In this document: in pieces, positions 59,675-64,000 of the stretch
Position numbering within the stretch: position 1 is the stretch's first letter
Layout: the number at the start of each line of letters is the position of its first letter
Assembly (NCBI GenBank): GCA_041672465.1
Contig: JBAYZO010000002.1
Location: 12,787 to 76,786, forward strand
DNA from: UBA1206 sp041672465
GTDB lineage: Bacteria; Bacillota; Clostridia; Oscillospirales; CAG-382
DNA length: 64,000 nucleotides
Reading direction: 5' to 3'
The notes under the pieces: generated by a model
The model's input: the letters and a program-made list of their open reading frames with translations, nothing else
Database searches by the model: none
Told to the model about the DNA's origin: nothing
Made by a program: the position numbers and the translations under genes

Positions 59675-60778
59675 TTATTCAAGGTAGTCCTTAAGGCGTT
59701 TTGAGCGGCTGGGGTGGCGGAGCTTGCGGAGCGCCTTCGCCTCTATCTGGCGGATTCGCTCTCTTGTTATATTAAACACTTTGCCGACCTCCTCAAGGGT
59801 TTTGGGTCTCCCGTCCTCAAGCCCGAACCTTAGCTTAAGCACGTTTTCCTCCCTTGGCGTAAGGGTGTGGAGCACTTCCAAAAGCTGTTCTCTCAGCATT
59901 GAATAAGAGGCGGCGTCCTGCGGCGCCGGGGCGTTGTCGTCGGCGATAAAATCCCCGAGATGCGAGTCTTCTTCCTCGCCTATCGGCATTTCGAGCGAGA
60001 CGGGCTCCTGGGCGATTTTTAAAATCTCCCGCACTTTTTCAACCGGAATACCCATATCGCCGGCAATCTCGTCGTCGGTGGGCTCGCGCCCCAATTCCTG
60101 AAGCAGCTGGCGCGAAACTCTAAGCACTTTGTTAATGGTTTCCACCATGTGGACGGGGATTCGGATGGTTCTCGCTTGGTCGGCAATGGCACGGGTGATG
60201 GCTTGTCTTATCCACCAGGTCGCGTAGGTAGAAAACTTGTACCCTTTGCTGTAATCGAACTTGTCCACCGCCTTTAAAAGCCCAAGGTTGCCCTCCTGAA
60301 TAAGGTCAAGGAAGAACATCCCCCTGTTCACGTACCGCTTTGCGATACTCACCACAAGCCGCAGGTTTGCCTCGACTAACTTTTGTTTTGCCTTGATATC
60401 GCCTTTTTCCATGCTTTCGGCAAGCTCCAGCTCCTGTTCGGCGGTGAGGAGCGCCACCTTGCCTATTTCGCGGAGGTACATTCTGACCGGGTCGTCAATC
60501 GACACGCCCTCTTGGGCGAGATAAGTGACCACGGTTTCGGGGTTTTCGTCTATTTCCTCGTCCGTCAGCTCTTCTTCCGGCACATCAAAGGCGTCGGGGT
60601 CGACGAGATCGTTCGCGATTTCTATCCCGTTTGACTCAAGGGTCTCAAACGTCTTGACAAGCACTTCAACGGGGCAGTCGGTGTCGTCGAGCGCCTCAAG
60701 CACCTCGGCCGCCGTGAGCGTCCCCTTTGTCTTTCCTTTCTCTATAAGTTCGTTGATAACATTTTGCTTTTCGTTCAT
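59675..60778 (-). CDS. rpoD: Housekeeping sigma factor
   Basis: This is the primary sigma-70 factor (sigma-A), 367 residues. Region 1.1 (about 5-60) and region 1.2 (DPVRMYLREIGKVALLT) precede region 2 with IAKRYVNRGMFFLDLIQEGN and the melting helix YKFSTYATWWIRQAI. Region 3 and region 4.2 with the helix-turn-helix LEEVGKVFNITRERIRQIEAKAL follow. This fits the consensus -35/-10 promoters found throughout the window. Gene order dgt-dnaG-rpoD is conserved in Clostridia. The 88-base spacer from dnaG is very AT-rich and may hold a promoter. Confidence 0.97.
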   Translation of the reverse strand: MNEKQNVINELIEKGKTKGTLTAAEVLEALDDTDCPVEVLVKTFETLESNGIEIANDLVDPDAFDVPEEELTDEEIDENPETVVTYLAQEGVSIDDPVRMYLREIGKVALLTAEQELELAESMEKGDIKAKQKLVEANLRLVVSIAKRYVNRGMFFLDLIQEGNLGLLKAVDKFDYSKGYKFSTYATWWIRQAITRAIADQARTIRIPVHMVETINKVLRVSRQLLQELGREPTDDEIAGDMGIPVEKVREILKIAQEPVSLEMPIGEEEDSHLGDFIADDNAPAPQDAASYSMLREQLLEVLHTLTPREENVLKLRFGLEDGRPKTLEEVGKVFNITRERIRQIEAKALRKLRHPSRSKRLKDYLE

Positions 60779-60866
60779 TTTATACCCAGCGCCTTTCCAA
60801 GGTAACCTTAGATATATGTTAATATGTTAATGCTTTTATCTTTTTTATGTATAAAAAACCGTTTTT

Positions 60867-62630
60867 TCAGGTTTTTCTCTTTTTAAGGCTGTCTATATAG
60901 GACGCAAGCCCCTCGGCGGGGTTTTCGGCTATTTTTTGTTCGGCCTCAAACGTCTCTTTGTTTTTCTTAAGCTTTTCCATAAGCCCCGCGAGAAGGGCGG
61001 GGGTGCTGTCATCAAGCCGTTCGCGCTCCGCCGTTATCTTCGCAAGCCAAGCAGTCTCGTCCTTTGTGAAAACCTCCCCCGAAATATCGGGTTTTCGCCC
61101 GGACTCAAAGTCTTCTTTGAAAACGGAAAACGCCTTTTTCCCGATACCGCTTAAAAACATTGTTTCGTCAATCCCGCGGGCGGCTTCCGCCGCCAAGTCC
61201 GGCCTTATGATAAGCAGCGCGAGGATTTTTTCCTCGACCGCGGCGGCGGAAGAAAACCTTGCCTTGTCGCGGTTGAGCTTGTCGCCGAGGCCTACCGCGT
61301 CACGGAGCACGGTTTCGGTGAACTTTTGTTTTTCTTTTCTGTAGTTTTTGCGCCTTACCCTCGCTATATCCTCCAGCAGCGCGTCTTTGTTCACTTTAAG
61401 TTTATCAGACGCCATTTTGGCGTAGATTTCAATTTCGGTTTTTGTTCCGAGCGTGGCTATATGAGCGCAAATCTCGCGGGCGGCGGCGACTTTTTCATCG
61501 GGGGAATTTAAATTTTTACCCGCTAAAATTCTGTTTATTTCGTATTCCGACCTGCTTTCCGCTCCGACGAGAAGTTTTTTAAAAGCCTCCCCCCCATACT
61601 TTTTTATAAAGTCGTCCGGGTCTTTCGCTTCGCTGCCGAGCGGGATAATTTTTGCCGTCACCCCCGCCTCCCCAAGTTTGGAAATCGCCCTTTCGGTGGC
61701 GTCCTGCCCGGCTTTGTCAACGTCATAAGCGAGGAACACGGTTTTGGCTATCCTCGCGACGGCGCGGGCGTGGCTGTCGGTTATCGAAGTCCCGAGCGTG
61801 GCGCAGGCGTTTGAAAACCCCGCCTGCTGGAGAGTTATCGCGTCCATTGCTCCCTCGCAGATAATAAGGGTGCGGTCTTTGGTGTTCTTGGCTATGTTCA
61901 GCCCAAAAAGAACCCTTGACTTTTTAAACGCGGGGGTGTCGGAGGTGTTTATATATTTTCGCTCGTCTTCCTCGTTTAGCCTACGCGCCGAAAACGCCAC
62001 GACATTCCCCGAAATATCCATGACCGGGAACATAAGGCGGTTGCGGAATATATCATACGGCTTGTTGTTTTTAGTTAACCCCACAAGGAAAGCAGCCCTC
62101 ATTTCCTCAAGGTTAAACCCTTTTTCGGCAAGGTGCTTATAAAGGCAGTCCCAGCCCTCCGGGGAGGCGCCTATCCCGAACCGCCTTATGGTGAGGTTTG
62201 ATATCCCCCGGTTTTTAAGGTAATCCCTTGCCGTTCCCCCCTGCTCCCCGGTCAGGTATGCGTAAAAAAACCTTGCCGCCTCGCGGGTTGCGTAAATTAT
62301 CCGCTCTTTGCTGACGCCGGGCTTTTTATGGCTGTTTTCCTCTACTACCTCAAGCCCTGCTCTTTTCGCTAAAAATTCTACAGCCGAGGGGTAATCGAAC
62401 CCCTCTGTCTGCATTACAAAGGTAATGACGTCCCCGCCCGCGCCGCAGCCGAAGCAGTAATAATTCTGCGGGCCGGGGAATACGGTGAACGAGGGGGTTT
62501 TTTCGGAATGAAAGGGGCAAAGCCCCACAAGATTGCTCCCCGCCTTTTTAAGGGGGAGATAGAGGCTTATAAGTTCGCCGATATCGTTTCTGTCTTTTAC
62601 TTCCTCAAGGAAAGATTTTGAAAACGCCAT
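60867..62630 (-). CDS. dnaG: DNA primase
   Basis: DnaG synthesises RNA primers at the replication fork. The 587-residue protein has the CHC2 zinc domain (CPFHSEKTPSF to YYCFGCGAGG, about 38-65) and the catalytic core with the TOPRIM motifs CEGAMD (near 258-263) and YDVDKAGQDA (near 300). Its C-terminal helical region binds DnaB helicase in other bacteria. The ATG follows GGGGAT. It lies 13 bases after dgt and upstream of rpoD, giving a macromolecular synthesis operon. Confidence 0.97.
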   Translation of the reverse strand: MAFSKSFLEEVKDRNDIGELISLYLPLKKAGSNLVGLCPFHSEKTPSFTVFPGPQNYYCFGCGAGGDVITFVMQTEGFDYPSAVEFLAKRAGLEVVEENSHKKPGVSKERIIYATREAARFFYAYLTGEQGGTARDYLKNRGISNLTIRRFGIGASPEGWDCLYKHLAEKGFNLEEMRAAFLVGLTKNNKPYDIFRNRLMFPVMDISGNVVAFSARRLNEEDERKYINTSDTPAFKKSRVLFGLNIAKNTKDRTLIICEGAMDAITLQQAGFSNACATLGTSITDSHARAVARIAKTVFLAYDVDKAGQDATERAISKLGEAGVTAKIIPLGSEAKDPDDFIKKYGGEAFKKLLVGAESRSEYEINRILAGKNLNSPDEKVAAAREICAHIATLGTKTEIEIYAKMASDKLKVNKDALLEDIARVRRKNYRKEKQKFTETVLRDAVGLGDKLNRDKARFSSAAAVEEKILALLIIRPDLAAEAARGIDETMFLSGIGKKAFSVFKEDFESGRKPDISGEVFTKDETAWLAKITAERERLDDSTPALLAGLMEKLKKNKETFEAEQKIAENPAEGLASYIDSLKKRKT

Positions 62631-62643
62631 TCACATCCCCGTC

Positions 62644-63630
62644 TTATTTGTACTGCCAAACTTTTGGCTGGAATATATCCTCAAACACCGCTATCGCGTA
62701 TCTGTCCGTCATTCCCGCTATGTAGTCGCACACCACGCGCTCGGTGCCGTCCTCCTCGATGTTCTCCCTGTATTCTTCGGGAAGAAGCCTTGGCTTGTCC
62801 GTAAAGTAATTAAAAAGGCAGCCCAGCATTCTTTTAACTTTTTCTTCTTCTCCCCTTGCCGCTTGGCTGAGATACACGGCGTCAAACATAAATTTATGAA
62901 AACCCCCGAAAGCCTTCGCGAAAGGCTCGTCCATTCCAATTTCGTCGTCTGACCCGTGGTCTATCACGGCGCTTACCATGGTTTTAATCCTTTGGCTGTG
63001 AGTTTCCCCGAAGACGGATATAAATTCGCCGGGTATTTCGTTTTCGCGGAGTATCCCCGCTCTCACGGCGTCGTCGATATCGTGGTTGATATACGCTATG
63101 CGATCGGCGACCATAACTATCTGACCCTCTTTGGTGAACGCCCTGCCGTTCGTGTGGTTGACTATCGCGTTTCGCACCTCATAGGTGAGGTTGAGCTTTT
63201 CAATGGAATCGGTCACCCTGAGGCTCTGCTCGTTGTGCCTAAACCCCGCCGAGCAGAGCAAGTTAAGCGCCCTTTCGCCCGAATGGCCGAAAGGCGTGTG
63301 CCCTAAGTCGTGGCCGAGCGCGGCGGATTCGGTAAGGTCTTCGTTAAGCGCCATCGCGCGGGCTATTGTGCGGGCTATCTGGGTGACTTCAAGGGTGTGG
63401 GTCAGCCGAGTCCTGTAATGGTCGCCCTCGGGGGCGACGAACACCTGCATTTTGTGCATCAGCCGCCTGAACGCTTTTGAGTGTGTTATCCGGTCGCGGT
63501 CGCGCTGGAAAGGCGTCCTGAGAATGCACTCGGGGGTTTCATACAGTCTGCCGGCGGTGTTTTTGGTAAAGAAAGCGTTTTTGGAAAAAAACTTTTCTTC
63601 CGTCTCATAAACTCTTTGTTTGACATTCAT
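62644..63630 (-). CDS. dgt: dGTP triphosphohydrolase-like HD-domain protein
   Basis: The 328-residue protein belongs to the dNTPase HD family, with RRLMHKMQVF, TRLTHTLEVTQIA (first histidine), the HD pair in GHDLGHTPFGHSGE and VNHTNGRAFTKEGQ with MVADRIAYINHDIDD. Such enzymes cleave dNTPs to nucleosides and triphosphate and here, as elsewhere in Clostridia, precede dnaG. The open frame extends to 63912, but ATG 63630, 9 bases after AAAAGGGGG, gives the normal N-terminus; the extra part would read through the promoter region. Confidence 0.93.
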   Translation of the reverse strand: MNVKQRVYETEEKFFSKNAFFTKNTAGRLYETPECILRTPFQRDRDRITHSKAFRRLMHKMQVFVAPEGDHYRTRLTHTLEVTQIARTIARAMALNEDLTESAALGHDLGHTPFGHSGERALNLLCSAGFRHNEQSLRVTDSIEKLNLTYEVRNAIVNHTNGRAFTKEGQIVMVADRIAYINHDIDDAVRAGILRENEIPGEFISVFGETHSQRIKTMVSAVIDHGSDDEIGMDEPFAKAFGGFHKFMFDAVYLSQAARGEEEKVKRMLGCLFNYFTDKPRLLPEEYRENIEEDGTERVVCDYIAGMTDRYAIAVFEDIFQPKVWQYK

Positions 63631-63711
63631 GGCGCGTACCCCCTTTTTTTGTCTTTTATTATTATATACGCGTAAAAAAGCGAAAATCCTCTTTTTGAAT
63701 AAAAATTTAAA

Positions 63712-63740
63712 ATAATAATGAACTTTTGAAGTTTTATCAA
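63712..63740 (-). promoter_or_regulatory. Putative promoter of the dgt-dnaG-rpoD operon with internal dyad
   Basis: On the minus strand TTGATA (63740-63735) and TATTAT (63717-63712) are 17 bases apart. The spacer contains the perfect dyad AACTT-TTG-AAGTT (63721-63733), a candidate operator. A TATAAT closer to dgt is an alternative -10 without a good -35. Confidence 0.45.
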
Positions 63741-63769
63741 AGAAAATATAAGCGGAAGGCTGTTTTTTA

Positions 63770-63798
63770 TTGACTTTGCTCCCCCCGGGTGATAAACT
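63770..63798 (+). promoter_or_regulatory. Putative sigma-A promoter of the last gene
   Basis: TTGACT (63770-63775) and TAAACT (63793-63798) are 17 bases apart, 75 bases before the ATG at 63874. The spacer contains a C6-G3 tract. Confidence 0.5.
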
Positions 63799-63873
63799 AA
63801 GTCTAAAATCCGCCGTACCCGTAAAAAGGCGGCTCGCGGCGGTTTTGCATAAAAATAAAAGGAAGTGGTTAGT

Positions 63874-64000
63874 ATGCTGAGAATCGGCACGGTAAATATT
63901 GACACGTCCCACGCGCCGTCGTTCGCGGAAATTCTGCTAAAAGGCGACAGGGCGAGGTACACGTCGATTTATAACGACGGGTTCCGCACCGACAAGGACG
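63874..64000 (+). CDS. Gfo/Idh/MocA-like oxidoreductase, N-terminal fragment (3' truncated by window)
   Basis: Only 42 codons are present. They read MLRIGTVNIDTSHAPSFAE, then LLKGDRARYTSIYNDGFRTDKD, which resembles the N-terminal Rossmann strand of a Gfo/Idh/MocA subgroup that begins IGTVNIDTSH. These are NAD(P)-dependent sugar or inositol dehydrogenases and relatives. The ATG follows AAAGGAAG, and a promoter lies upstream, divergent from dgt. The fragment is too short for a substrate call. Confidence 0.6.
   Translation, partial: MLRIGTVNIDTSHAPSFAEILLKGDRARYTSIYNDGFRTDKD

Noticed and set aside
1..64000. Mobile element, prophage, defence system, CRISPR, tRNA or rRNA
   Set aside because: No transposase, integrase, phage structural gene, restriction or toxin-antitoxin pair, direct-repeat array or RNA gene pattern was seen; base composition is even across the window.

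Overview
The window is about 64 kb of gene-dense, moderately GC-rich DNA (GC-rich coding, AT-rich spacers) from a spore-forming Firmicute of the class Clostridia, most likely an uncultured gut or rumen Oscillospirales-like lineage. This is an inference from gpr-spoIIP, whiA, ireB, a dgt-dnaG-rpoD cluster, tmcAL next to ackA, consensus sigma-A promoters and Gram-positive terminators. No rRNA, tRNA, CRISPR array, insertion sequence or prophage was seen; the stretch reads as ordinary chromosome.

Layout. 1-12985 (+): the end of a clpC-type unfoldase gene; a P-type ATPase homologue whose catalytic motifs are all degenerate; a DUF1858 protein; murB; a short whiA; dnaE with an apparent AUA start; a small membrane protein; and a class A PBP. 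13014-14986 (-): the sporulation pair gpr-spoIIP. 15185-17368 (+): a copper-type P-ATPase, ended by a bidirectional terminator. 17428-23958 (-): hemolysin III, a YitT protein, a Na/Pi cotransporter, a metallophosphoesterase and a CapD-type sugar-nucleotide enzyme. The last belongs with cpsB-cpsC-cpsD (24009-26245), a polysaccharide regulation cassette. 26401-33925 (-): a tightly overlapping operon of a CvpA-like membrane protein, a LarA-like protein, a PHP phosphoesterase, 6-phosphogluconate dehydrogenase, a PfkB sugar kinase and a HAD phosphatase. 34018-35202 (-): a MalY/PatB enzyme with an apparent AUC start.

35509-38583 (-) joins a corrinoid protein and a UroD-family methyltransferase to thyA and folA. 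Divergent from it are a RACo-type corrinoid activator, an M20 peptidase and an ABC exporter. 43383-48575 (+) is a very large alpha-2-macroglobulin-like lipoprotein with no thioester motif. tmcAL (-) and ackA (+) are divergent, followed by a secreted phosphodiester glycosidase-like protein behind a perfect consensus promoter. 54454-63630 (-) carries a metallo-beta-lactamase-fold hydrolase, a small unknown protein, ireB, pheST and dgt-dnaG-rpoD. A Gfo/Idh/MocA-type gene begins at 63874 and runs off the window.

The most unusual items are the catalytically erased P-type ATPase, the two genes (dnaE, malY) whose conserved N-termini lie upstream of any ATG/GTG/TTG, the corrinoid-folate gene linkage, the thioester-less alpha-2-macroglobulin, and a promoter-hairpin leader before the hemolysin III gene. 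All functional calls come from reading motifs by eye; no database search was run.
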